Shown here piece by piece: positions 25,103 through 33,933 of a stretch of 64,000 nucleotides of DNA. The stretch comes from JANQJA01 sp040880285 (GTDB lineage Bacteria; Pseudomonadota; Gammaproteobacteria; Pseudomonadales; Azotimanducaceae): NCBI GenBank assembly GCA_040880285.1, contig JBBDIT010000041.1, positions 45,477 through 109,476 of the forward strand, read 5' to 3'. A program made the position numbers and the translations under genes. Numbering within the stretch: the first letter of the stretch is position 1; each line of letters begins with the position of its first letter. Under the pieces are notes generated by a model. It was not told where the DNA came from. It saw only the letters and a list, made by a program, of their open reading frames with translations, and did not search any database.

Positions 25103-26359
25103 CTATTTTTTCACGTGCAGCTTAACGGGTAGGTCTGAATAGCCCTTGACGAATGAGGAGAGGATACGGACCGGTTCACCGACAACTTCGACGGTCTCGA
25201 ATCGCTGCATAATCTCTTCCCAGATAATGCGTAGTTGCATCTCAGCGAGACGGTTGCCCATGCAACGGTGGATGCCGAATCCAAATGACAGGTGCTGTCT
25301 TGGTTTGGCCCGGTCAATGATAAAGTCGTATGGCTTATCTATCGCTTCTTCGTCGCGATTGCCTGATACATACCACATCACGACCTTATCGCCAGCCTTG
25401 ATTTGCTGGCCGCCCAGTTCCGTGTCGACTTTGGCACGTCGACGCATGTGCGCAAGCGGGGTTTGCCAGCGGATGATTTCCGGCACCATTGAGGTGATCA
25501 GACCAGGGTTTGCTTTGAGTTTTTTATACTGCCCTGGGTTCTGGTTGAGCGCGAGAACGCCACCTGAAATCGAATTACGCGTGGTGTCATTACCGCCGAC
25601 GATCAATAGAATCAGGTTACCCAGGTATTCCATGGGCCGTTCAACCATATCCCTGGTAGACTCGCTATTAGCGAGCATGGAAATGAGATCGTTGCCGCCT
25701 TCCTTGCCAGCTCGCTGTTTCCAGAGTTCGTTGAAGTATTCAAGGCACTCATATAGTTCGGCGCGACGTTGCTCTTCGGATTCAACCACACCGCTGTCTT
25801 CCGTGGCGGTCGCTACATCTGACCAACGGGTTAACTTGCGACGTTCCTCGAAGGGGAAGTCAAACAGTGTGGCCAGCATTTGTGTGGTGAGTTCAATAGA
25901 CACGCGGTCAACCCAGTTGAACTCTTCGCCGATAGGAAGTTCGTCCAAAATTTTACCAGCGCGCTCTCGAATCACGCTCTCCATTTTTGCAAGGTTCATG
26001 GGAGCGACCACCGGGCTCACCGTCTTGCGTTGGATATCATGAACAGGTGGATCCATCGCAATGAACATCGGTAGCGGGAAGTCTTCTTCCTGGTCAGCGA
26101 TGACGATACCGGTTTCGGATGAAAAGATGTCATGGCTGGTATCCACTTCCATAATGTCTTTGTATTTCGTCACTGACCAGTAAGCACCAAATTCGCTGTC
26201 ATCGCAGTAGTGAACCGGGGCCTCGGCACGGAGTCGGTCGAAATAAGACCAGTGGGCATCGTTCTGGAACAAGTGCGCCTGTGCCACGTTGAATTTGCTG
26301 TCCAACGGAATTGAATAAGGATCAATAACCGGGGGGTTGGTCTTTACCGCTTCACTCAT
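25103..26359 (-). CDS. cytochrome P450, CYP153-like alkane/fatty-acid hydroxylase
   Basis: A 418-residue soluble P450. It has the I-helix VGGNDTTRNSISGG (about residue 245), the ExxR motif in PEIIRW, and the heme loop HLSFGFGIHRCMGNRLAEMQ with the Cys ligand at about residue 365. The N-terminal HWSYFDRLRAEAPVHYC and YWSVTKYKDIMEVDT, with the GGNDTTRN helix, are typical of CYP153. This family hydroxylates the terminal carbon of medium-chain alkanes or fatty acids. It is followed upstream, with 72 bases between, by a 2Fe-2S ferredoxin gene on the same strand, the usual electron partner. No ferredoxin reductase gene lies nearby. Family membership is by motif recall, not by a search. Confidence 0.9.
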   Translation of the reverse strand: MSEAVKTNPPVIDPYSIPLDSKFNVAQAHLFQNDAHWSYFDRLRAEAPVHYCDDSEFGAYWSVTKYKDIMEVDTSHDIFSSETGIVIADQEEDFPLPMFIAMDPPVHDIQRKTVSPVVAPMNLAKMESVIRERAGKILDELPIGEEFNWVDRVSIELTTQMLATLFDFPFEERRKLTRWSDVATATEDSGVVESEEQRRAELYECLEYFNELWKQRAGKEGGNDLISMLANSESTRDMVERPMEYLGNLILLIVGGNDTTRNSISGGVLALNQNPGQYKKLKANPGLITSMVPEIIRWQTPLAHMRRRAKVDTELGGQQIKAGDKVVMWYVSGNRDEEAIDKPYDFIIDRAKPRQHLSFGFGIHRCMGNRLAEMQLRIIWEEIMQRFETVEVVGEPVRILSSFVKGYSDLPVKLHVKK

Positions 26360-26431
26360 AGGTTGCCTCGGAAAACAGGTGATTGACTTTCAGGATTGGA
26401 ACTCCAGTACCTGAACGCTCGTGGAGAGACG

Positions 26432-26752
26432 CTAGTACTGGAACTCAGGCAGTTGGACCACGAGTCCTTCGAGTTCATCTGTCACTTCAATCTGGCACGA
26501 GAGCCGTGAGTTGGCTTCCCGGTCAGGGTTAAGATCAAGCATGGACTCTTCCTGCTCGCTCGGTTTGCCGACGATACCGAACCAGGTATCGTCCACCACG
26601 ACGTGACAAGTTGCGCATGAGCACTCGCCACCACAGTCTGCGTCAATACCGGGTACCAGATTGTCGATGGCCGCGTTCATAACAGACATACCGTTGACGG
26701 CTTCGACCACGGTTTCTGTGCCGTCATGTTGAATAAATTTGATTTTTGTCAC
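26432..26752 (-). CDS. 2Fe-2S ferredoxin (P450 partner type)
   Basis: A 106-residue adrenodoxin/putidaredoxin-type ferredoxin that passes electrons to P450s. Three cluster cysteines are in DADCGGECSCATCHVVV and the fourth is in SRLSCQIEV (about residue 86). The length and the VVQLPEFQY end are normal. It lies just upstream of the CYP153-like gene on the same strand, so it is very likely its redox partner and co-transcribed. A reductase to recharge it is missing from the window and must be encoded elsewhere. Confidence 0.93.
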   Translation of the reverse strand: MTKIKFIQHDGTETVVEAVNGMSVMNAAIDNLVPGIDADCGGECSCATCHVVVDDTWFGIVGKPSEQEESMLDLNPDREANSRLSCQIEVTDELEGLVVQLPEFQY

Positions 26753-26848
26753 CTAATAGATCTCCTCGAGTCCAATTGTTGCTCGCCAGGGTAGTTGTTA
26801 TATACGCGTACCCAGGGCATTTAAAGGTGAAAAACGGTCATCAAATGA

Positions 26849-27997
26849 TCATTTATGGCCACCACGGATGGCCCGAAATGCTGCCCTGACTTCACTGACA
26901 AAGGTTTCCGGTTGTTCCAATGCGGCGAAATGTCCGCCCTTGTCCAGCGTATTGAAGTAGGCCAGATTCGTAAACCGTTTGCGAGCCCAGCGTTCGGAAG
27001 TTTTGAAGATTTCCTTCGGAAAGATGCTGCAGCTGCTGGCTATTGGCACCGGATCCATGCGCATTTTGCCCATGCTTTCCCAATAGATGCGAGCCGAGGA
27101 CGCGCCGGAGTCCGGTAGCCAGTACAGCATCACGTTATCCAGCAACTCATCCCTGCTGACAACATTCTCGGGATGACCGTCACAGTCCATCCACTGATAG
27201 AACTTTTCCAGTATCCAGGCCGCCTGCCCCATGGGTGAATCGGCAAGGGCATAACCTAGCGTTTGTGGCCTGGTACTTTGCTGCTTTGAGTAGCCAGAAT
27301 CGTGTTCCTGATAGAACTTCGCTGCAGCGAGAGCCTCCTGTTCCTGGCTGGTGAGGTTATCCATGGCCCCGGGGTCCGGCGCCACGATGGGCATCGTGAT
27401 ATGAATGCCACTGCAATGTCCCAGGTCTTGTGCGCCGATCATCGTGGTGACAATTGAACCCCAGTCACCCCCCTGCGCGTACCAGGACTGGTAGCCGAGC
27501 TTTGTCATCAAGGTATCCCATGCAGTTGCAATTTTTTCAACGTTCCACCCGGGAGTTACCGGTTTGTCAGAAAATCCAAAACCCGGCAAGGTCGGACACA
27601 CGAGATGGAACGCATCTTCCGCCAGGCCACCATGCTCATCCGGTCGCGTCAGCGGTCCGATGACTTTCTGGAATTCCACGATTGAACCTGGCCAACCGTG
27701 AGTCATGATCAGCGGCCTCGCCTCCTGATGTGGAGAACGAACGTGGAGAAAGTGGATGCCGAGGCCATCAATTGTCGTCTTGAAGCCAGGCCATTGGTTG
27801 AGCAATGCCTCTCGGGATCGCCAGTCGTACGCTTCGAGCCAGTACCTGTGGACCTCCTGCATATAGGCAAGCGGGATTCCCTGTGACCAGTCATCCGGTG
27901 TCTCTCGATCCGGCCAACGTGTTAGTGCAAGACGGATTTTGAGGTCGGCTAACTGATCGTCATCAACACTGATCTGGAAAGACTGTATGTCGCTCAT
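26849..27997 (-). CDS. epoxide hydrolase (EHN-type alpha/beta hydrolase)
   Basis: A 382-residue epoxide hydrolase of the microsomal-like subgroup. The N-terminal EHN lid domain (FQISVDDDQLADLKIRLAL to WLEAYDWR) precedes the hydrolase fold. The oxyanion loop is THGWPGSIVEF, the nucleophilic Asp is in AQGGDWGSIVT (about residue 178), and the C-terminal base is His in DKGGHFAALEQPE. These enzymes open epoxides to diols. It lies upstream of the P450/ferredoxin pair on the same strand with about 96 bases between, so the three may form one pathway (oxygenation, then epoxide opening); this is inference. Confidence 0.9.
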   Translation of the reverse strand: MSDIQSFQISVDDDQLADLKIRLALTRWPDRETPDDWSQGIPLAYMQEVHRYWLEAYDWRSREALLNQWPGFKTTIDGLGIHFLHVRSPHQEARPLIMTHGWPGSIVEFQKVIGPLTRPDEHGGLAEDAFHLVCPTLPGFGFSDKPVTPGWNVEKIATAWDTLMTKLGYQSWYAQGGDWGSIVTTMIGAQDLGHCSGIHITMPIVAPDPGAMDNLTSQEQEALAAAKFYQEHDSGYSKQQSTRPQTLGYALADSPMGQAAWILEKFYQWMDCDGHPENVVSRDELLDNVMLYWLPDSGASSARIYWESMGKMRMDPVPIASSCSIFPKEIFKTSERWARKRFTNLAYFNTLDKGGHFAALEQPETFVSEVRAAFRAIRGGHK

Positions 27998-28045
27998 CTA
28001 CTTCCTCTCACTCAGGGGTGTTTCAGCAAAGTGCTATACCTTAAT

Positions 28046-28363
28046 ATGGATCGGGTTGGATCGCGACAGGGGAAAGGGGCTGTGGACAAAGTCATTTCGG
28101 GAAAGTGGAGTTGGTCACTTGTCTGGCCATTACTGTGGATCTTGTCAGGCTGCGCATCGAGTACCGGTGACCAGGAAACTTCAGGTACCTCGGTTGTCGG
28201 TACGGATCAGGCGTTGATCTGTTCAAGGGAAAGAGTCGCCGGGTCGCACATGTCAAAGAAGGTTTGCCGGACAAAAGCGCAGATTGAAATTGATCGGCGC
28301 GAAATGCAATCCGTTCTAGACCAGGACAGTGTATTGCAGCCACGCCTTGGCGACAGCCTGTGA
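28046..28363 (+). CDS. small predicted lipoprotein
   Basis: A 105-residue protein with a late hydrophobic signal and lipobox (LLWILSGCASS, Cys about residue 36). The mature part is mostly charged and has VAGSHMSKKVCRTKAQIEID, a motif seen in a family of small uncharacterised gammaproteobacterial secreted proteins. The ATG at 28046 is preferred to an in-frame GTG at 28031, but both leave an unusually long N-terminus before the hydrophobic core. An internal start nearer the signal is possible. Its last four bases overlap the luciferase-like gene start, so they are coupled. The function is unknown. Confidence 0.6.
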   Translation: MDRVGSRQGKGAVDKVISGKWSWSLVWPLLWILSGCASSTGDQETSGTSVVGTDQALICSRERVAGSHMSKKVCRTKAQIEIDRREMQSVLDQDSVLQPRLGDSL

Positions 28364-29274
28364 CGATTGGTATTGGACTAGGTACTGCCCGATTTCCATT
28401 TGCATCTGCCAGGGGTTATTGGCAATGGGTGGACCTGTGTGAGTCAAGCGGAGTAGATTCCATTTGGCAAACTGATCGCCTGGTGTCCAGAGAACCCATG
28501 CTGGAGTGTATCGCAACCATGGCAGCGCTTGCTGGTGCGACCGAGCGGATAAGGTTTGGCATGAATGTGGCTTCGATCGCGCTGCGTGATCCTTTAGTGA
28601 CCGCAAAGCAATGCGCCACTATAGACTATTTGAGTGGAGGCCGATTGTTGCCCGCATTTGGAATTGGCAGTGCACTCGGTATGGATTACAAGGCAACCGG
28701 TACACCGACAAGGAGACGCGGCAGGAAGGCGAACGAGGCTCTGGAGTTGGTTCACCGTCTCTGGCATGAGGAATCAGTGTCATTTGTGGGTGAGTTCTTC
28801 CAATACGAAAATGCGTCGATTTCACCGCGCCCGGCCAATAGACACATTCCCTTGTGGATCGGGGGTAGTAGCGAGGTCGCGATGCGCAGGACTGCCCGGT
28901 ACGGTACCGGTTGGTTGGGTGGATTGGACTCCCCGGAGCAGGCCGCCGTCATGGTAGAAGGTATCAAGGCGGCACTTGATAGTACCGGACGGTCCATCGA
29001 CCACGACCACTATGGCGCCAGCTTCTCGTTCAGGTTTGGGCATCCCGGCGAAGACGTTGCACGTCAGACCGCGGCAGGATTGTCCGCGCGCCTGAATAAA
29101 GATCCGTCACGATTCATGGTGGTGGGAGATGCTGGCGATGTGATCAGAAGAATTCGTGAGTATATTGAAGCTGGTTGCTCGAAGTTTGTATTACTACCCA
29201 TTGCCGGGACCGATAAGGAAATGCTTGAGCAGACTCGTACTTTTGTACGTGAGGTGCAGCCGGAATTTGAGTAG
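28360..29274 (+). CDS. luciferase-like (LLM) flavin-dependent oxidoreductase
   Basis: A 304-residue member of the bacterial luciferase-like superfamily, using FMNH2 or F420 for oxidation or monooxygenation. Typical pieces are GIGLGTARFPF at the start, VDSIWQTDRLVSREPMLE, RIRFGMNVASIALRDPL, a TIDYLSGGRLLPAFGIGS strand and RHIPLWIGGSS. It starts with GTG 28360, overlapping the lipoprotein stop as GTGA. The substrate is unknown. A second, only distantly related family member is on the opposite strand at 29954-31000. Confidence 0.85.
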   Translation: MTIGIGLGTARFPFASARGYWQWVDLCESSGVDSIWQTDRLVSREPMLECIATMAALAGATERIRFGMNVASIALRDPLVTAKQCATIDYLSGGRLLPAFGIGSALGMDYKATGTPTRRRGRKANEALELVHRLWHEESVSFVGEFFQYENASISPRPANRHIPLWIGGSSEVAMRRTARYGTGWLGGLDSPEQAAVMVEGIKAALDSTGRSIDHDHYGASFSFRFGHPGEDVARQTAAGLSARLNKDPSRFMVVGDAGDVIRRIREYIEAGCSKFVLLPIAGTDKEMLEQTRTFVREVQPEFE

Positions 29275-29286
29275 GGCCAGAATATG

Positions 29287-29679
29287 TCACGAATTGATAT
29301 CCGCGATCAGCTGTTGGAACTGCTCGAATATCTGGTCCTCCATGTAGTCCCTGAACTCGCCTGCATCGAAAAATGAGCCGTGACAATTGGGGCATGACTC
29401 GAAGCGGATCTCATATGGATCATGGTTGACAATGTGGCGCGCTTCAATGTGGCATTTGGGACAGATGATTTCCTGTATCTGGCTATACTTTGCACCCATG
29501 AATTCATCACCGACATCAATTGAGTCGGCGCCTTCAAGGTTTTTCAAATTTTCCTTCTCAAGGTGGTCAAACCAAAGGCCATGGCACTGCTCGCAACGAT
29601 CAATTTCGATGCCGTTGTAGATAATCGCTTCCATCTGGCCTTTGCACTTGGGGCATTCCATCGCTGCTGTATCCGTCAT
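29287..29679 (-). CDS. zinc-ribbon (zf-TFIIB-like) protein
   Basis: A 130-residue protein with two zinc ribbons in tandem. The first is MECPKCKGQMEAI followed by IDRCEQCHGLWFD. The second is IICPKCHIEAR followed by FESCPNCHGSFFDAGEF. Each has the CxxC...CxxC spacing and the GxWFD/GSFFD motif of zf-TFIIB proteins. The function of these in bacteria is unknown. ATG 29679 (MTDTAAMECP) is the natural start. The frame stays open upstream through an 18-bp tandem repeat that would add NSPER repeats, so a longer form is possible. It is convergent with the LLM gene at 28360, stops 12 bases apart. Confidence 0.85.
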   Translation of the reverse strand: MTDTAAMECPKCKGQMEAIIYNGIEIDRCEQCHGLWFDHLEKENLKNLEGADSIDVGDEFMGAKYSQIQEIICPKCHIEARHIVNHDPYEIRFESCPNCHGSFFDAGEFRDYMEDQIFEQFQQLIADINS

Positions 29680-29695
29680 GGTCGACTCCTGCTCC

Positions 29696-29803
29696 CGCTC
29701 AGGGCTGTTTACTCGCTCAGGGCTGTTTACTCGCTCAGGGCTGTCTATCCGCTCAGGGCTGTTCATCCGCTCAGGGCTGTTCATCCGCTCAGGGCTGTTT
29801 ATC
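29696..29803. repeat. 18-bp tandem repeat upstream of the zinc-ribbon gene
   Basis: Six copies of an 18-bp unit (plus strand cgctcagggctgtttact, with variants tctatc, ttcatc, tttatc). It fills the space between the zinc-ribbon gene start and the stop codon of the LLM gene at 29954; the last unit actually carries that stop. Minus-strand copies read NSPER in frame with the zinc-ribbon gene, several with in-frame ATG. The copy number is uncertain because the contig break that follows has a 55-base overlap beginning at a repeat unit. Confidence 0.93.
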
Positions 29804-29840
29804 CGACTTTTCGGACCAGGTCCATGGCGCGGGCAAGGCA

Positions 29841-29940
29841 NNNNNNNNNNNNNNNNNNNNNNNNNNNNNNNNNNNNNNNNNNNNNNNNNNNNNNNNNNNN
29901 NNNNNNNNNNNNNNNNNNNNNNNNNNNNNNNNNNNNNNNN
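29841..29940. other. artificial gap, 55-base flanking overlap
   Basis: Exactly 100 Ns. The 55 bases ending at 29840 are repeated as the 55 bases starting at 29941. They hold one 18-bp repeat unit and the last codons of the LLM gene. The real sequence is probably continuous, or differs only in number of repeat units. Confidence 0.9.
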
Positions 29941-29953
29941 CGCTCAGGGCTGT

Positions 29954-31000
29954 TTATCCGACTTTTCGGACCAGGTCCATGGCGCGGGCAAGGCAGGTCA
30001 GCTTTTCGTCCAGGCTCTTGCCTTCCGGGGCCAGACGCAAGGTCGTGATACCTGCATCTTTGTAAGCCTGGATTCGCTCGGTTACGGTGGCATCACTACC
30101 CAGCAGGTTAGTCTGGGTAATCATTTCATCGGGAACCCGATTTGCTGCTTCATCCCTCTTTCCTGCCAGCCATAATTGCTGCACTGCGATGGCGTCTTGT
30201 TCAAATCCCTGCCGCTTGAAGGCGTCATTATAGAAGTTATGTTCGGCGGAACCCATAGCGCCCAGTTGGAAGGCCATGCTGGATTTGCGGGGGGCGATCA
30301 GCGCGCCTAAATCATCACCAAACGCCACGCTGCCCCCGACTTGCAGGTCAATGTCGGCCAACGTCTTGCCGGCTTTCCTGGCACCGCGGTCGATGGCATC
30401 GATGACGGGCGCACCCTTGTCCGGTGTGAAGGAAGTACCGACCCAACCGTCTGCCAGCTCCCCGGTCAATTCGAGTGCTCTGGGGCTCAAGGTTGCAAGG
30501 TAGATCGGAATATTCGGGTTACCCGGCTGTGATAACCGGAGTGCTTTCCCCTCACCACCAGGCAGCGGCAATTGATGGTACTTGCCCTGGTACTCCAGCT
30601 TCTCACCTTGAAAAGCAAGACGAATGATCTCAATGGTCTCACGCATGCGTGTAAGGGGTGCCTTGAATGGCCTACCCTGGAGGCCCTCAACCACCTGGGG
30701 ACCGCTTGCACCGAGCCCCAGTATGAATCGGTTGCCTGATACAGTCGCAAGCGTCAGTGCCGTCATTGCCGTCATCGACGGCGTACGGGCACTGATTTGC
30801 ATAATCCCCGTACCCAGGCGGATATTGCTGGTTCTGGCAGCAAGATAGGCAAGGGGGACCACAGCGTCCTGGCCCCAGGCCTCTGCAGACCAGCATACAT
30901 CGACCCCTAGCCGATCCGCCTCGACAACGAAATCAACCGTCTCGTCCCAGTCTCCCTTACGCCCTGAGTTGGGGGCTCCCACGCCAATTGCGACTTTCAT
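29954..31000 (-). CDS. LLM-class F420-dependent oxidoreductase
   Basis: A 348-residue luciferase-like monooxygenase resembling the F420-dependent subgroup (methylenetetrahydromethanopterin reductase-like). Landmarks are IGVGAPNSGRKGDWDE at the start, VCWSAEAWGQDAVVPLAYLA, IRLGTGIMQISARTPSMTAM and RFILGLGASGPQVVEGLQG, then IPIYLATLSPRALELTGE. The length is normal. Its stop codon lies within the first unit of an 18-bp repeat, and its last residues are duplicated across the gap at 29841. Whether this organism makes F420 cannot be told from the window, so FMN use is also possible. Confidence 0.85.
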   Translation of the reverse strand: MKVAIGVGAPNSGRKGDWDETVDFVVEADRLGVDVCWSAEAWGQDAVVPLAYLAARTSNIRLGTGIMQISARTPSMTAMTALTLATVSGNRFILGLGASGPQVVEGLQGRPFKAPLTRMRETIEIIRLAFQGEKLEYQGKYHQLPLPGGEGKALRLSQPGNPNIPIYLATLSPRALELTGELADGWVGTSFTPDKGAPVIDAIDRGARKAGKTLADIDLQVGGSVAFGDDLGALIAPRKSSMAFQLGAMGSAEHNFYNDAFKRQGFEQDAIAVQQLWLAGKRDEAANRVPDEMITQTNLLGSDATVTERIQAYKDAGITTLRLAPEGKSLDEKLTCLARAMDLVRKVG

Positions 31001-31140
31001 ACGACACTCCTGGATTGACTGATTAGGTGAGCGGTCACCGGGATGCTCACCTGTGACATCAGTTGCAATCTTCGGATTCTAGTTTCTCCCACCGCCAAGG
31101 GGAAGTAGTATAATCATGATGTGGTGGACTGGTGGGCGTT

Positions 31141-31338
31141 ATGGCTAACGATTGTAAAAAGGGGAAGACCGGTATTTTTTACACGAAGGAGCCGGCCGGT
31201 GTTGTCGTCATGCAACATGGCATTGAAGTTTATCGCTACAAGAGCGTCCAGGAACTCGTCGACGCCCACGTCAAGGGAATGGTGGCTCTCGAAAAAGAAA
31301 TGGAATCGGTACTGGCCAAGGCCTATAAACCGGATTGA
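31141..31338 (+). CDS. small conserved-looking hypothetical protein
   Basis: A 65-residue protein of even, protein-like composition with a short beta part (TGIFYTKEPAGVVVMQHGIE) and an amphipathic helix (ELVDAHVKGMVALEKEMES). There is no signal peptide, membrane segment or known motif. ATG 31141 is preferred over GTG 31132. It stands alone between two minus-strand genes, with aagggga-like purine sequence upstream. I do not recognise the family. Confidence 0.55.
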   Translation: MANDCKKGKTGIFYTKEPAGVVVMQHGIEVYRYKSVQELVDAHVKGMVALEKEMESVLAKAYKPD

Positions 31339-31377
31339 AGCCAGTCGCCTGGTCGTACGGTTGTTTTCAATTCGTTC

Positions 31378-31848
31378 TCAATTTACTTGTAAGTGGTCTA
31401 GTGGCAGGCTGGTGCGGTATACCACCCGGTCCAGTGCGAAACTGGTCTGGATAGTATCCACGGAACGAATCGTCAATAATTTTTCACGCAAGAACCGATG
31501 GTAGCTTTCGAGGTCAGGGGCGACGACTCGAAGCAAATAGTCATGACCACCAGAGAGTGCATAGCACTCCATGACTTCAGGATGGGTCGCGACGGCCGAT
31601 TCAAAGTCCTGGATCTCGTCTTCCTTTTCACGGACCAGGCGTAATTCCACAAATGCATTGACCATTAGCCCGACCTTACTCTGATCGAGGAGTCCGACAT
31701 AGTCAGTAAGCAGGCCTGACTTCTCCAGGTTTTGCACCCGGCGTGCGCAGGGGGTCGGTGTCAGATTAACCCGTTCGGCAAGATCCACGATACTGATACG
31801 TGCATCTGCCTGGATGAGTTCGAGGATACGCAGGTCCGTCTTGTCCAT
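31378..31848 (-). CDS. Lrp/AsnC family transcriptional regulator
   Basis: A 156-residue feast/famine regulator. The N-terminal helix-turn-helix is LRILELIQADARISIVDLAE followed by TPTPCARRVQNLEKSG. The C-terminal RAM ligand-binding domain spans about residues 65-150, with the HPEVMECYALSGGHDYLLRV strand-turn typical of the family. It usually senses an amino acid. It lies downstream of the BCCT transporter gene on the same strand, separated by an unsequenced gap, so a regulatory link to the betaine genes is possible but not shown. Confidence 0.92.
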   Translation of the reverse strand: MDKTDLRILELIQADARISIVDLAERVNLTPTPCARRVQNLEKSGLLTDYVGLLDQSKVGLMVNAFVELRLVREKEDEIQDFESAVATHPEVMECYALSGGHDYLLRVVAPDLESYHRFLREKLLTIRSVDTIQTSFALDRVVYRTSLPLDHLQVN

Positions 31849-31864
31849 TAGTGGAAAGCACCAG

Positions 31865-31964
31865 NNNNNNNNNNNNNNNNNNNNNNNNNNNNNNNNNNNN
31901 NNNNNNNNNNNNNNNNNNNNNNNNNNNNNNNNNNNNNNNNNNNNNNNNNNNNNNNNNNNNNNNN
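31865..31964. other. assembly gap, 100 N, no flanking overlap
   Basis: A placeholder of unknown length between the Lrp gene start and the end of the BCCT transporter gene. Its flanks do not repeat each other, so sequence is truly missing. The final few residues and stop of the transporter and most of the Lrp promoter region are lost here. Confidence 0.9.
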
Positions 31965-33920
31965 ATAGTGCAAATGCCGCTCGTATTGGTCGAGAACGTC
32001 ATTGGCGAGTTGTTCACGAGTCCAGCCCATCACATCGTAATCCTGGCCGCCTTCACGCAAGTGGACCTCAGCGCGGCAGTACTTTTCTGAGTCTTCCAAT
32101 TCTTCGATGGCACGACCGACCAGGGCAGCATCCGGCAATGGCTGTTCATTGGCATAGACTGTGTAGGAGAAGTCCAGCTCGTCTCCATGGTATACCTCGA
32201 GCCTGACGACCCGTTCTTCGCGGTCGTCTACCAGTTCGGTTTTGATGCCTTTTGCCTCGAGTTCGCTGGCGAACTCGCCTAGCACTGGCAAAACGAATTG
32301 CGCCTGGAATGCCCGTACACCCTCGACGCTGGGGTACTGGAACAGATTATTGAGTCGTTCCTGCCATGGAATGTGGGTGTCTGCCGCATTGTGGGTGCTC
32401 AGTGCATCGCGTTTGGCGCGGTCGGTTCTAAGTGCACGAGTAAACCCCCATATGGCGGCTAACAATGCGAACGAAAATGGAAACGCACTGGCGATGGCGG
32501 CAGTTTGAAGCGAGGGCAGGCCACCAGCGAGCAGCAGGACAATCGCGATGATGCCGATGGTTGCAGTCCAGAATATTCGCTGGGCGATGGGTGTATTGTC
32601 TTGTCCATGGGAAGACAGCATGTTGACCACCATCGCACCCGAATCCGCCGAGGTCACAAAGAACACGATGACCATGATCACTGCGACAAAAGACAGTAGC
32701 TCGGACATAGGGAAGTTTTCAAAAAACATAAAGAGTGCAACCGACGAATCTGCCTGGACCGCCTCACCGAGCTCAGTAATCCCCTCATTCATTATGAGGT
32801 TGATGGCGCTGTTGCCAAATATGGTCATCCACAGGAGGGTAAATAAGGTTGGTCCGATCATGGCGCCGATTACGAATTCCCGGATGGTTCTGCCTCTTGA
32901 AATACGCGCAATAAAAAGCCCTACGAATGGTGACCAACTCATCCACCAACCCCAGTAGAAAATCGTCCAACCTCCCATCCAGTCCGTAGGATCATAGGCA
33001 TAGAGATTGAAGGTTTTATCCACGATTTCTGAAATGTAACTGCCGGTATTCTGCACGAATGCTTGCATTAACAGAATTGTGGGACCCAATGATAGAACTG
33101 CCACGAGCAGGGCAAACGCCAACACAATATTGATCTCTGACAAGCGCTTGATGCCGACATCCAGACCAAGCACCACAGAGATTGTGGCAAGTCCGGTCGT
33201 TACCACAATCAGGATGACCTGCACCGTCGTATTGGATGGAATATCAAACAGGTGAGCTAGACCCGAATTGATCTGCAGGACCCCGAACCCCAGTGATGTC
33301 GCTACACCGCAGACCGTTCCGATGATTGCAAATACATCCACTGCGGTGCCGATAGGGCCGTAAATTCGCTCGCCGATGAGTGGATACAGTGCCGACCGTA
33401 ACGTGAGTGGGAGTTGATGCCGAAACCCGAAGTAGGCAAGGATCAGCGCCACAATGGCATACATCGCCCAGGCGTGGACGCCCCAGTGGAAGAAGCTGAG
33501 TTTCATGGCTTCCCTGGCGGCATCAACGGTACCGGGATCGCCTCGCGGTGGAGTCAGGAAATGCATGACCGGTTCGGCGACGCCGAAGAACATGAGCCCG
33601 ATACCCATACCGGCAGAAAACAGCATGGCAAACCATGAGATCAATGAATAGTCGGGTTCAGCGTGATCGGGGCCAAGTTTGATGTCACCCAGCCGGGTGA
33701 CGGACAGAATCAGTACCGAAAACAGGATGATCGCGACAACCAGTACATAGTACCAACTGGCGTTCTCAACGATACCGTTCTGCATGGCCTGGAACAGTTC
33801 ACTGGTGGCATCTGGCCAGAGCGCGGCCCCCACAACCAACACAAGAAGAACCGCGGTAGAGGTATAAAATACCGGCGGGTCGAAGCTGATCAGATCAGTT
33901 TCGCGCTTGTTTTCGGGCAT
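31965..33920 (-). CDS. BCCT transporter for choline/betaine, last residues in gap
   Basis: A 652-residue visible part of a betaine/carnitine/choline (BCCT) transporter. It has the usual 12 membrane helices with the family signature FYWGWWMSWSPFVGLFIARIS (in helix 8), GMGIGLMFFGVAEP in helix 3 and FFVTSADSGAMVV near helix 10. A long cytoplasmic C-tail (about residues 530-652, with LEVYHGDELDFSYTVY and WTREQLANDVLDQYE) is typical of the BetT type, where it takes part in osmotic control. By comparison only about ten residues are missing in the gap. It follows the sarcosine/dimethylglycine methyltransferase gene by 13 bases, so it belongs to the betaine operon. Confidence 0.9.
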
Positions 33921-33933
33921 GAATCAGCCAGGT

